Numbered from the stretch's first letter, positions 48,501 to 58,803 are shown. The stretch: DNA of 64,000 nt from Neopestalotiopsis rosae (GCA_023078685.1 JALGAS010000006.1:2232001-2296000), one strand, 5' to 3'. Notes: generated by a model not told the origin, from the letters alone. A program made the numbers and translations.

Positions 48501-49210
48501 AGGTTGCGGCAAAAGGCGTTGATGGTGGTGTTGGTGTGGGGAACGCCCTTGGGCCTCGACGTGGTTCCGCTGGTGAAGAGTATCGCAATGAGTTCATCTT
48601 TGGATGCTTCTTGCTGGTTATGGGGTGGTGACTGGAATTCTGGATAATCATGTTCCAGCATGGCGGCGAACGATGTCCAAGTCTCATTGGGGACCGCACC
48701 CGACACGGTAATTTTGAGGCGGAGTGACTGCTCCTTTTCTTGTATCGAGTCAATGACATGATACCTTGAAGCATCACCGAGAATGACTACAGATACATTG
48801 GCAGTGCTGAGGAGGTACTCTGCTTCATCCGGGGTCTCGAGTGTCTTGGGATTCAGAGGCACAAACGGACAATGCAAGCGTAGCGCTGCCCAGTATGCAA
48901 CGAGGAATTCGACCCCATTGGGCAGAAAAGTCGCTATGCGCTCGCCCTCGTGAATCCCAGCGTGAGAAAGGGAAGAGACGAGTTTGTCCACGGCCAGTCC
49001 TAGCTCAGCAAAAGACCATCGGAGATAGGCGTGGCCGTTGTCGATTTTGGAGATGCCATAGAGATCCGCGGATTGGTATGCGCTCACAACCGCGATCTTT
49101 TCTTTATTCTCGGAGGCTGCAGATTGCAGCCTTTGCACAATGGCTGGCTCTGCATCGTGAGGATCGCCAATGGCTTCACTCAACTCGTGTGTGGCGTCTT
49201 GTATGGCCAT
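45538..49210 (-). CDS. NRPS-like enzyme: acyl-ligase-type A, carrier (T), condensation-like (C)
   Basis: Exons on the minus strand: 49210-47753, 47699-46935, 46865-about 46596 (or 46583) and 46518-45538; about 1157 residues. The A domain (1-560) has LFTSGTTSRPKG, GFGMTEG, TGDQGIM, GRYKDMIIRGGEN and the A10 Lys in PKTSSGKIQK (about K551); these are acyl-CoA-ligase-like rather than classic amino-acid motifs. The carrier Ser is S612 in RQFADSITLM. The C-like domain has HHIVQDAS (HHxxxD kept, final Gly replaced by Ala) and a C-terminal AGLVVVAGLGG block. Intron 1 (53 nt, branch GCTAAC) is well supported. Intron 3 is problematic: donor GTAAGT at 46582 with acceptor CAG at 46519 shifts the frame by one, while the in-frame donor GTATTA at 46595 is weak. 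It could load an acyl or amino-acyl unit and transfer it to an acceptor. Confidence 0.85.
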
Positions 49211-51675
49211 GCTATATGCGACTCATTAGAGATCTGATGGAATTAGATATGGACATAAGGAAGAAAAAAGGCAGAACGCTAAAAATATTGCACTCGCGAT
49301 CGCCATTATATCTCCTTATCACGGTAGCGAAGTTGGTATACGATATACGAATAGTACGTTCGCTAGCAGGTTGCTAGCAGGGTTTAGACGATGTTAGACG
49401 AAGACCGCCAGATCCAAGCTTGAGGCTAAGAATAGCAGGGCCATACTGTTGGATAGAAAACGACAATATCCCTTGAATGCCGACCCACAAACACTCCTCT
49501 GTCCTGTGCGCTTCGCAAAAGTGAATCTGTCGGCATCGCGTAGCGATCCGCCTACGTAGGTGGCCACGAACTACCGTCTTAGGGTATTTCATCTCCCGGA
49601 GCCTCTAGTGATGGTGGCGCCTTTCTTTGCCCTAGTTGTCATAGTCCAGAAGAAGATCCTGAAGCTAAATTTGACTAATTCCGCAGCTACGATCTTGTCG
49701 GCGACTGCATTCATCCCGCGACTGCGTCTCATCGGATGCATTGCTGCTGGGCGAGCTTTGTGCCGTCTTGGTATGATACTGATTGGCGACGACTCATTGG
49801 AGACATAGCGAGTGTTCCGTCAATGCATCTACGTCAAGATGCTTTGACCTGGTTGCAGAACATTAGCAAAACAGTATACGATAAAATCACCGAAGAAGGT
49901 GGGACTACTTGGACAGAAAATCGCTATCCAGGGTACTTACGACAACTACATCCCAAGACATAACAAATGCTATTATTTGAAGATACGCACGTGTAATGGT
50001 TTCCGATTCTTATCAGTACGTCTGCAATCCAAATCCAAGTTCACAATGGTGTCGTCCATATGCTGAAGCTCTTGAGAACTTGGAGTACATCAAGTCGACG
50101 GTCGCTTTTTTCAGCTTGGGGTTGCACAAGAACTTTTTACCCAGTTAACTGGCGGTGTCAGGGATGTCAATACGGCCGAGTGCAGTATTATCTTGAGAAG
50201 CCACAAGATATCGGGCTGAGCAATTATTGATAAATGTGGCGTCCTTGCCACTGCTGTAGACACGCTCAATCACTGTAAGTCGTCCTACACCAAACGTCTT
50301 GATGGCTTCTCAAACCGGATCTAGCAAATCGCGAATCTGCCAAGACATTATTAGTATGCTGGGAAAATATTGCCTTCAGCAGGAATATAGCCAGCTGTGT
50401 CCAGTATTTGTCGAATATATGCAAAGGTGGGGGAGGGAGGCAGTTAAAAAAAAAACGATAATGTTGAAAGATGACTTACATGTCACAGACGCCAAAACAA
50501 TCGACAACTTGATTCGTGGACCGATATGGTTAGTGCCTGGTATAATCTCGAAGAATGGACAGCCGCAAGTGATGTGCATTTCATTACCGTACCAATCAAA
50601 CGTATTGGCGGCGACATGATATACGCAAGCGAAGGGACGTCCCGAAGATGCGACACCATCCTTCTGCGACACGGGATTCGGCCCCCCCCCCCCCCCCCCC
50701 CCCCCCAAATGCACCACTTCCCCATCACGGTACGTCGGGGAGTACTCTTGTCAGACGTTTGGATCGATGAGGGTGGCTACCGAAGCTTCTCGGCAGTGAC
50801 CGTTGCGGATTTTAAGCTTTGCTGGGTGACTACTGCAGTCATCAAACCTTTGACTTGACTTGTCCAATCCATGGGTATGTCTATCCCGTATCGAGCTGGT
50901 CAACAAATATGCGATTAGAGTCATTGATAGGCTCGAACTAAATCATCTCAAGTCAGTTTCGATGGCATAAGCCGCATATAACATTCGATGAGTCGAATCA
51001 CGAGTGGACAATGTGATTTGGTTATACTCGGACTGGTCTTAGTGTAACTTAGTAAGTCTGCCCCTGTTGCAACCTGCCTATATAGACAATAGGACCCTTC
51101 CGCAGTCTTTTGCAAGCGACTAAATGGCAAAGTCATCATTCTTCAACTGTCGACTTACTCTATTGTTATGCAGCGACAGAACTGGTGCAGTGGGAAGACT
51201 ATGATTCAGGGTTTGAGGACAATAATTGAAAATGTGCCAGCTTTCGGCAATGAAACAACAATCGGCTCAGCATATACCGTGGCCGCAACGCAGCTATTAT
51301 TGCTGTAGAAGATGGTGACAATGAATAGTAAAGGGTTATTTCTCGACATTGTACAACAAAGTCAATTCCCATCACCATCATATGCGGAACTCGGAATAAC
51401 TGAACGAGTATCATCGTTAGCAGCGGTTGTACCCGCACCCAGGAACCTTGTCTAGCGGCCGCATTCACGCCCTTTGATGTACAGTCGCACCATGAGCAGT
51501 AAGCACTGACTATATCGATGGGCCGATATCGTCCTGTCAAGAGTCACTGCTTATGAATCCGACAACTAGGTTTGGTTCAAAACACCAGCAACGATTATAA
51601 AGTAGAAACAAAACAGAGCTAAGCAAAGAAGAAGAAGATTAAATTACTACCAAATAATACCGACGATTGCCCAAG
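49211..51675. other. Divergent intergenic region inside the cluster, with gene-like debris
   Basis: Contains the promoters of the NRPS-like gene and the first GNAT gene. Between about 49700 and 50870 on the plus strand several short frames have protein-like composition (LTWLQNISKTVYDKITEEGG near 49840; NLEEWTAASDVHFITVPIK near 50550), but stops interrupt them and no start or splice structure could be built. A 25-base C run lies within. This may be a decayed cluster gene. Confidence 0.4.
50682..50706 (+). repeat. 25-base poly-C tract
   Basis: Twenty-five consecutive C residues, the longest homopolymer in the window. It lies inside the gene-like debris, so it may be an unstable site. Read length may also limit the accuracy of its size. 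Confidence 0.9.
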
Positions 51676-52482
51676 ATGCCGCTTCAACTCCAACCCCTCG
51701 AATCCAGTGACTTTGACACCCTGATTTCTCATGCATCGTCGCACACCCCAGGCGATGATCTCGTCGCACCCCCCAACCCAGTGGCATGGCCAGTAAGCAC
51801 GACGTCCGAGGCACAAACGAGAGCGCGCCACTGCTTTGCGCTTCAGAGGCGCCGTTTCCTGCGGGACCCCACGACCAATTTCGTCAAGGTCGTAGATACG
51901 GAAGACGGCGGAGATATCGTTGCGGTCGCGCGCTGGCACTTTTACCCGCACGGCTACGACTATGCGGCGGAGGCGCACTGGGAAATGGCACCCGCGGCAC
52001 CACTGACAGAGTACCTGCAACAACAGCAAGAAGAGGGAGAATCCACAAAGAAGAATCTGGGCGAGCCTGAGGAGAAGAGGGGTGATGGCGATGGCGATGG
52101 CGGTGGAGACGATGCGTATCCCCCACCCAACTTCAATCTCGGGTTGCATAACCACATCCTCTCTTCCAGGGACTCGTTCCGTCCCGCGTGGATACCGGAC
52201 CGGGCTCCGGCCTGGGTCCTGATGCACCTCGTCACGCGGCCCAGCCAGAGGCGCCGGGGAGCGGCGGGACTGCTCATCCGCTGGGGCATGGAGCGCGCGC
52301 GCGAGACGGGCGTGGACGCCTACCTCGAGGCCGGGGTCCAGGGCCGTCCCGTCTACGAGAAGTTTGGGTTCCAACAGGTCGGGCCGGAGAGACGGGTCGA
52401 CCTCAGGGATCATGTGGGAGCGGCGGCGGGGGTCCCGACCGAGTTCGTGCTCGCCAACATGAAGTGGAGTCCAAACAGGTAA
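51676..52482 (+). CDS. GNAT-family N-acetyltransferase (cluster copy 1)
   Basis: Single exon, 268 residues, ATG at 51676 (an upstream in-frame TTG is not a start). The C-terminal half holds the acetyl-CoA-binding motif A, VTRPSQRRRGAAGLLIRWG, and the motif B region ending GRPVYEKFGFQQVG, as in the GNAT fold. An acidic, Gln/Glu/Gly/Asp-rich insert (about residues 118-150) interrupts the domain. It would transfer acetyl from acetyl-CoA to an amine, either on a small molecule or a protein. It is related to the second GNAT at 55498-56232 and converges with the flavin oxidase gene, with 366 bp between their stops. Its place in the cluster suggests tailoring of the metabolite or self-protection; this is inference. 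Confidence 0.85.
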   Translation: MPLQLQPLESSDFDTLISHASSHTPGDDLVAPPNPVAWPVSTTSEAQTRARHCFALQRRRFLRDPTTNFVKVVDTEDGGDIVAVARWHFYPHGYDYAAEAHWEMAPAAPLTEYLQQQQEEGESTKKNLGEPEEKRGDGDGDGGGDDAYPPPNFNLGLHNHILSSRDSFRPAWIPDRAPAWVLMHLVTRPSQRRRGAAGLLIRWGMERARETGVDAYLEAGVQGRPVYEKFGFQQVGPERRVDLRDHVGAAAGVPTEFVLANMKWSPNR

Positions 52483-52848
52483 TGGGTCATGCAAGCAAGA
52501 GGGTAAGGTGACATTTTTGGAAAATGTTATCGCTTCTCGCTTTAAATACCTTGACGATGCGCCGCATATTTGTGATTTGAACAGCGATTCTCGGTCTGAT
52601 GGCTAGAAGGCGGCGCTCAAGGTGTATGGCTTTTTTATTTCGCACTCTCGTTAGGATTGTCTGAGAGCTGCGGGATACTATTAGTTGTTTGGAGTTTTAT
52701 ATTTTACTTCATGACTAGTTATGATTCCATTGTTACACATGTTGAATAGAACACAAATATCTCCAATCTATCCATTTTGTTCAGTGAGGATACATCGAGA
52801 ACTGTAGGATTGAAGTGAATTCCAACTACATCTTCATGAGTCGGCAAG
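52483..52848. other. Convergent 3' flank between GNAT copy 1 and the flavin oxidase
   Basis: 366 bp with AT-rich sequence and no frame of interest; both genes should terminate here. Confidence 0.5.
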
Positions 52849-55106
52849 TCAGCCAACACGACACAGTCTCCCATTTTGCGTAGGGTAATAGTCAAGCTGA
52901 TCCGTGATATACCAATTCTCTGAGCCCACGGCCGAATGAGCGTAGAGCACACCCGTCGGATCATACTTTTGCTTCAAGCCGTAGAGATAGTCGTAATTAT
53001 CACCCCAGAAAGTCCGCTGCCAGTTTGGCTCATTGGCGTCGGCCTCGTTGAGATAGGCACCACCATTGGGGGCGATCTCGCGCCACGGCTGCAATCGCTC
53101 GACGAGCTCCTGGTTCGCGGCCGCAATCTCGGGAGCCGTGGTGTTTTGCGACCAAAAAGCGGCCGACATGAGAAACAGACACGTGTTTCGCCAGGCCGGG
53201 TCGACGGCGTTGGTCTGATTGACGAGCGGGTTCGACGCCGGCTGGACGTTGTAACCAAAAAAGGAGCCCGAGTTCTCGGCCGTGTGGCGGAATATGGCCA
53301 TTTGGGCGGCCACGGTTTCGGGGTCCTCCCAGTTGGATTTGGGAAACAGGCGAGAGCCAGTATGGAAGGCCCAGATGCCTGCGGTATTGGTGCTCTCCGG
53401 CCAGCTGTCGTCAAAGGCGGAAAGGTAGTCGTTGAACTCGACAATGGTCAAGTTGTCCACGGAGATGTCGAGTTCCTCGAGACGATCAAACAAAGGCTGC
53501 GATAGCAACAGAACTTCGTCGGCGTCCATGTCCGGGGCCAGTTGTGGTGCCATGGAGAAGACGCAGCCCGTGTCATTGCTGCACGAAAAGGACCAATAGC
53601 TATAGACTCCCGTCTTTGGCCACTTTGGAAACTGGTCAAACAGTGCCTCTGCTCCGGCCCAGAACGTGTCGAGAGGGACACCCGCTCCAAAGCTCCAAGT
53701 CGACTTGGTGATGTGTGTCTTGGGATACGCCCGAATGACCACCGAGGTCACGATGCCCCAGGTGCTGCCGCCCCCGCCACGGAGAGCAAAGAACAAGTCT
53801 GGACGGTTCTCTTCATCGACGGAGACGAATTGACCGCTCGGAAGCACGACCTCGAGTGATACGACTTGGTCAGCGGCCATGCCGTATTTGGAGATAAGAG
53901 GTCCGTTGCCGCCACCGGCGATGTATCCGCCTGCCACACCAACGGTCTAGACGTTCAAGGGAGTTAGAACAAACCTAAGACCAAATCCTTTCTCTGACAT
54001 GGATGAAGGCAGGACGCAAAAATACTCACCCGTGCAATCCCTCCGGTCACCTGGAGGTCAGTGTCGTTGGCGGCCTGGTAGAGCTCTCCCACAGTAACGC
54101 CAGCGCCGACCTTGAAGGCTGAGCCACTACGGCCTGCCACGTCCACGAAAGCATCGCCCAAGTACTGAATGTCTCGCAGAAAGTGTGTCCAGATTGACAA
54201 GGCCCCGGCGCCGGTGGATTTGCCGATAAAGTCGTGGCCGGTGTTTTTAATATTCAATCGGAGATTTTGGTTCCGCGCAAAGTTGACGGCTAATTGAATT
54301 TGGGCAACTTTGCAGAACAGGGAAAGTTCAGTTTAGCTTCGCTTCTCAAGTTGGTGGTGTAAGGACATTCCTACGAACCATTTGTCACATTGACGATATA
54401 CGCTGGTTTGCCGCCCATTGTGCATATTGCGTTCGGGCGCGCAAAGGCCGGCGGCACACAGGTGACGCCCTCGAACAAGGGAAAGTTCAGACCAGTAGGA
54501 TCATTTGCTCTGATATATGATCAGTATACATCAAAAGGCACAAATAATGAGGACGCGAGAGTTAGAAAGGACTTACTGCCACTCGGGATCCGACCAGAGC
54601 TCAGTGACTTCTGCACATTTTGCCTCGTCATATTGCGGCCAGTCCTGATAACAGACTGCAGCGGACGGAACGCCTTGGACGAGTGCGCCCCCTAGAGAAA
54701 CGTTGAAGTCCTGCCATTGCGACTGTAAGGGCCATTCGGCATCACCTGGCATGAATTTGCATTTGGGAGTTGAGCTGTTCGCGTTCAGCCCTGTCTGAGT
54801 GTTCGCAAAATCGTACGAGGTTACCACATTTGGGTTGCTGCCGGATGCACTGCTAAGTGCTTCTGGTGTCAATTGGATTGTCTCGTAGTCGAAGTAGTCG
54901 ACTCTGGACTGCGCCGAGCTAGAGAGAAATCTCTCGGCGATCTGGGCAGGAACTAGACGAAGAAGCAGCTGCTGTCAGCATTTTCGGATTTCCCTTCAAG
55001 CCGTGACTTTGTTACCGCGTCATTTGTGCTTACCGAATTCCCCGTCTTGTCCAAGTGTGACTGACACGAGGAGCAAGAAGTGTAGCCCCACCAGCCAGCG
55101 AAACAT
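52849..55106 (-). CDS. Secreted FAD-linked oxidase, berberine-bridge-enzyme-like
   Basis: Five exons on the minus strand: 55106-55034, 54952-54577, 54509-54379, 54307-54030 and 53946-52849; about 651 residues. The first 19 residues (MFRWLVGLHFLLLVSVTLG) form a signal peptide. The FAD-binding PCMH domain has ICTMGGKPAYIVN, the covalent-FAD His in KNTGHDFIGKSTG (H218) and VAGGYIAGGGNGPL. The position that carries the second, cysteinyl FAD link in bicovalent members reads IAR/TVG, without Cys, so attachment is probably through His only. The C-terminal BBE domain ends FWGDNYDYLYGLKQKYDPTGVLY. Donor 3 (GTTCGT) is weak but is the one that keeps phase. It should oxidise a C-N or C-O bond of the pathway product with O2, outside the cytosol. 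Confidence 0.88.
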
Positions 55107-55497
55107 GACCTTGGATTATATTGCTGGTTACAACGTGTAAAATATGATGTCGAATACGAAAAGAAGACGAAAATACGATGTGTATTCATGTGATTCATTC
55201 TTATTCTTATTTCCTCGACGGCAAATGGTCTCTTCTTTACCGGCTTAATATGAAATGCACCATTCGGAGTAGTGCATGTCTCGTCAGTTGTTGGAGACTC
55301 TATAGTGGACACACGAATTTGGCATATGCAGTGCTACATCGGGTATACTAACCCATGCTTCAAGGCAACAGGCCGACCCATCCAATGGTATTTCTGGCTC
55401 AACAAGAACTGCAATACCTGGCGAGAAGCCACATGTGTTTGAAACTTTTTGGGTATTTCGCTCTTGGAGTATTGGTACTGAGCTGGTGATATGAATT
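55107..55497. other. Promoter of the flavin oxidase and 3' flank of GNAT copy 2
   Basis: About 390 bp without a supported gene. It lies between two genes transcribed in the same (minus) direction. Confidence 0.5.
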
Positions 55498-56232
55498 CTA
55501 GTTGGGCAGTTTCAGACGCAGAAACGCATTCCCTGGCATTGAACGCCCTCGAAACTCCTCGTCCACGTCGTAGGTGATTGTGCCGACCTGGTGAAAACCA
55601 ATCTTCTTGTAGACGGGGCAACCCATGACTGATGCTTCGATAATCGCATCGAGGTCGCCCCTCCGCTTGCCCTCGTCGAGTCCCCACTGCACCAACTTCC
55701 TGGCGACACCGCGCCGCTGAAATGCTGGGTCCGTCACGCACAGGTCGAGCACCATGATGGATTTTTGCTTGGACTCTGGCTGTGCAATTTCCTGAAGAAC
55801 CTTGTAGCGGTTCTTGTGCAGAGATGTCAGGAGTTGCTCCGCGAATCTCCGCTCCCTCTCATTGTCTGGCCAGACGGAAGAAAAGTCAATCTTGCCGGGA
55901 ACTTCGCCCTGGCCAGGAATCGCCGAGGCGTGAAGCCATATGGCGATTCCAGCGATGCGCCGAGCGCCCTCGACGGCGGGATCTGGCAAAGTGGCTTTGA
56001 TAAAGGTCGTGTTGCCGCCTGCCTTGGTAGCCTCCCAGCGATCTCGTAAGTGTGCCACGCCCTTGACTTTGCCGGCGGGTGACTCCCAGTCTGGGTTCAT
56101 GGCCATCCAAATGCCATCTTTTGTCTGGTGGCCAAAAGCATTCGCAGTGACATCGTACACTTCTTCAAAGTCGGAAGGGTCTGTAATGACTTCGATGCGT
56201 ACATCTTCATTTGAAGGGGTCTGGGAAGCCAT
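55498..56232 (-). CDS. GNAT-family N-acetyltransferase (cluster copy 2)
   Basis: Single exon, 244 residues. The ATG at 56232 (MASQTPSNEDVRIEV) was preferred because the longer frame begins at a TTG. Motif A is DLCVTDPAFQRRGVARKLVQWG, followed by the conserved DAIIEASVMGCPVYKKIGFHQVG segment. The N-terminal half (DFEEVYDVTANAFGHQTKDG...) resembles fungal GNATs of secondary-metabolite clusters. It shares the QRRG..A and PVYxKxGFxQVG motifs with copy 1 but lacks that copy's acidic insert. Predicted cytosolic acetyl transfer to an amine; substrate unknown. It probably shares regulation with the adjacent flavin oxidase in the same orientation. Confidence 0.88.
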   Translation of the reverse strand: MASQTPSNEDVRIEVITDPSDFEEVYDVTANAFGHQTKDGIWMAMNPDWESPAGKVKGVAHLRDRWEATKAGGNTTFIKATLPDPAVEGARRIAGIAIWLHASAIPGQGEVPGKIDFSSVWPDNERERRFAEQLLTSLHKNRYKVLQEIAQPESKQKSIMVLDLCVTDPAFQRRGVARKLVQWGLDEGKRRGDLDAIIEASVMGCPVYKKIGFHQVGTITYDVDEEFRGRSMPGNAFLRLKLPN

Positions 56233-56752
56233 AATTATGGTATAGCAAAAAGTATTAAACGTAATTCGTCGATGCAAATTAGAGTTATAAGTAAACTTTG
56301 AATTATGCTAAAAAGTTGTAGTGAATGATCGTCAGCGTTATTTCCTGTACTTTTTATGGACAACGCGGGGGTAAAAGCACCGCCGGAGTACGGAGAGTAT
56401 ACGCTACAGATTTATTATGCACATGTGCCTCTTCATAATTTTGACAAACCCCACAGTGACTGGCTGATTGCCCCGCAAACTGGTTCTCCAGTCTTTCTTC
56501 CTCCGACGGTCGTCAGCTCACGTTGCCTGGTGGGGTGATTTGATTGCGCCCATAGCATCAACCTACCTACCCTGTATCAAAAAGTGAAGCTCTGTCCTGG
56601 ACAAACAGGACATCTCGAAACCATTACCATACTCTGAAGCTCGGCGAACACACCATCGCATTCGCCTATTGTATCACCTTGATACTAAACCCTGTGATCA
56701 GCTCATCCAGGTCAACTGCGAAGCTGCTGGCGCAGCCCCCCCTCTGCCCATC
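56233..56752. promoter_or_regulatory. Divergent promoter region at the cluster's right edge
   Basis: 520 bp between the divergent starts of GNAT copy 2 and the RING gene. No operator recognised. It marks the probable border between cluster and housekeeping DNA. Confidence 0.45.
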
Positions 56753-57407
56753 ATGGCGTCCAATCCCTATGAAGGTGAAGCTGCTCGCAACCATACAAGA
56801 GTGTTTGTACGAAGACTAATCTAACACGATACAAGTCGAGCACAATATCAAGGCTTCCACAAATCAGCCTCACCGCCGCCGTCCCGACATGTCCTCCTTT
56901 ACATCACACCTCCACACCATTTCTCGCGAGGCCGGCTCGACTACGGCATCCACACACCACGCCGGCCCGACCCCGGTCGACGCCGCCGCGCTCTTCTCCA
57001 TGGTGCAGGAGCAAATGGCGACGCTCGCCAACTCGGCGCCCTCGGACACGAACCGCGACTTTCTCGTCTCGCTGATCGACACACTGCGCGCCGACGTGGA
57101 CAACCCGCCCGACGAGATCAAGGGCGTCACCCAGGAGTACCTGGACACCCTGGAGCGCGTGCCCAAGAAGCAGCTCAAGCCCGACGACAGCTGTCCCATC
57201 TGCGCCGAAAAGTACGCCGACGACCCGTACCCCCTCGTGGTCGAGCTGCCCTGCCACGGCTCGCACCGCTTCGACCTCGAGTGCGTGGGCCCCTGGCTGC
57301 AGAGCAAGGGCACCTGCCCCCTGTGCCGCAAGGACTTGACGGAGAAGAAGAAGCCCGTTATTGTAGAGGACGATGAAGAGGATGACATGGACGGTCTGTA
57401 CGGTTAA
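56753..57407 (+). CDS. RING-type zinc-finger protein, probable E3 ubiquitin ligase
   Basis: Two exons, 56753-56774 and 56836-57407, with a 61-nt GTGAAG...CAAG intron in phase 1 giving the N-terminus MASNPYEVEHNIKA; 197 residues. The RING lies at about residues 135-180: CPIC, then PCHGSHRFDLEC, then CPLC. Aligned to the C-x-H-x-F-H-x-x-C pattern, the fifth metal ligand His is Asp (HRFDLEC), a substitution that still binds zinc in Rbx1. The C-terminus is acidic (EDDEEDDMDGLYG). The first exon is only 22 nt, so automated annotation could begin instead at the internal ATG 56889. Predicted cytosolic or nuclear ubiquitin ligase; substrate unknown. Confidence 0.88.
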
Positions 57408-57826
57408 GATTTTGCGGTTTCACGACAAATGTATTGCTAGGTTGGTTTTACGAAGTCTTATTGGTGAAAAGGAGTTTGCATGGTTCAAGGCAAGAGAAGC
57501 AATACCCATTTGCAATGCATATCAAATTACATGGCGCAAACGGGTCACACTTGGATGATGAGCACAATGTCCCTAAATGACATTTTCGAAACACTTGGTT
57601 TGTATTCGTTCTTGCTAATGCTTCCGATCCCTCAAAATTCCAGGAACACCTTTTGAACAGCAGCCAAACTCCGAAAGACATGCAGTGTTGTAGCTGTTGA
57701 GACAATAGCCATCCCCTCTACTGCTTCGCTACAAAAATGTTGCAACTTTGTTTGCCAGTGCTGAGAATATCCGGCAAGGTGACGGGGCTCGTCTCAGAAC
57801 CGACCTCTGCACCAGTCTTTAATCTT
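57408..57826. other. Convergent 3' flank
   Basis: About 420 bp between the ends of the RING gene and the small mitochondrial-type gene. No gene or repeat seen. Confidence 0.5.
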
Positions 57827-58225
57827 CTAGACCTTCTTTCCCTTGGGCGGGCTGCCGTGACTGCTGCTCTTCTTGTTGCCGCCGTGCGTCTTGTCCTCGG
57901 CGTGGCCCTGCCCTGCCTTGGCCACGCTCGGATCGGCGGGACTGTTGGTCAGCGAGCTGTCGGCCGCCGCCTTTTCGGCCTCGGGGCTCGTCTTGTTCGG
58001 GTTGAAGGCGGCGTCCGTGTTGGCGGCCGCCTGGTCGTCAGTGCCCGACTGCGTGTACTCGTGGGCCTTGGGCTTGAGCGACTCCCGGTCCTGGTCGTCC
58101 TTGTAGGCCATGCGGACGGCGCGGGAGCTTTGGAATCCTCGTACGCTGCTGCTCACGAGGGGGGAGGAAATGCGGGTGGTGGCTGAGGTGCGCAGAGCGC
58201 TGCGGAGGGGTGTAAGAGCCGACAT
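57827..58225 (-). CDS. Small predicted mitochondrial protein, function unknown
   Basis: Single exon of 132 residues, ATG at 58225. The first 38 residues are rich in Arg, Ser and Thr with no acids and contain SSVRGFQSSRAV, a good mitochondrial presequence with a likely cleavage site. The mature part is hydrophilic and Ala/Ser/Lys/Asp-rich (MAYKDDQDRESLKPKAHEY, later PKGKKV) without a membrane segment or catalytic motif. It resembles conserved hypothetical proteins of filamentous fungi rather than a chance frame. No function assigned. Confidence 0.75.
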   Translation of the reverse strand: MSALTPLRSALRTSATTRISSPLVSSSVRGFQSSRAVRMAYKDDQDRESLKPKAHEYTQSGTDDQAAANTDAAFNPNKTSPEAEKAAADSSLTNSPADPSVAKAGQGHAEDKTHGGNKKSSSHGSPPKGKKV

Positions 58226-58741
58226 GGTGTTCGTGTGGTAGATGTATTTATACCGTGTTTGGGAAAGGTGATGATTGGATCTTTACTGGACGTATGTTCT
58301 TGTGGATGGCTCGATGGGTAGAAGCTTCAATTGGCGATTTATTAGGACTATTAGGAGAAATTGAGATTGAATTGGCAGCATTTGAAGTCCATGGGCAAGA
58401 GTTCATCACCACCCTCGTTTATGATAAGGTGACGGTAACGAACGCTATTGTGACGTCAGACTATTCCCTAAACAGCTGCAGCTGGCCATAGCTCCACTGG
58501 TCTATATTTACGGACATAAACCTCCGGACAAGACATTGGCGAATCAGATATGTGGCTGGCATATACCAGACACCAAAATATTTATATAATACCACGAATA
58601 GCTGGGAATATAAATTTCCATATCTATAAGAAGCCTTGATTATGAAAAAGTAAGTTTTCAGTTCCTCCGTTCGAGAGTTTGAGATTCATATGATGGCTAC
58701 CAGGTACACAATCGCTATGGTCGTGTTTCGCGCCCTTATGC

Positions 58742-58757
58742 TTCGGCTTCAGCCGAA
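58742..58757. repeat. Inverted repeat (7-bp arms, 2-base spacer)
   Basis: TTCGGCT and AGCCGAA are perfect complements separated by two bases. It sits immediately upstream of the heptamer array in the DUF3716 promoter. Confidence 0.9.
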
Positions 58758-58766
58758 CCAAACACG

Positions 58767-58803
58767 CGTGAACGAGCGTGAACATTCGTGAACATTCGTG
58801 AAC
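58767..58803 (+). repeat. Four CGTGAAC heptamers spaced exactly 10 bp apart
   Basis: CGTGAAC starts at 58767, 58777, 58787 and 58797. The two middle spacers are identical (ATT). A 10-bp period places all copies on one face of the helix, which suits cooperative protein binding, but a young tandem duplication is also possible. Confidence 0.9.

Noticed and set aside
51619..52494. 291-codon minus-strand open frame
   Set aside because: Antisense shadow of the GNAT gene, which has a clear acetyl-CoA-binding motif on the plus strand.
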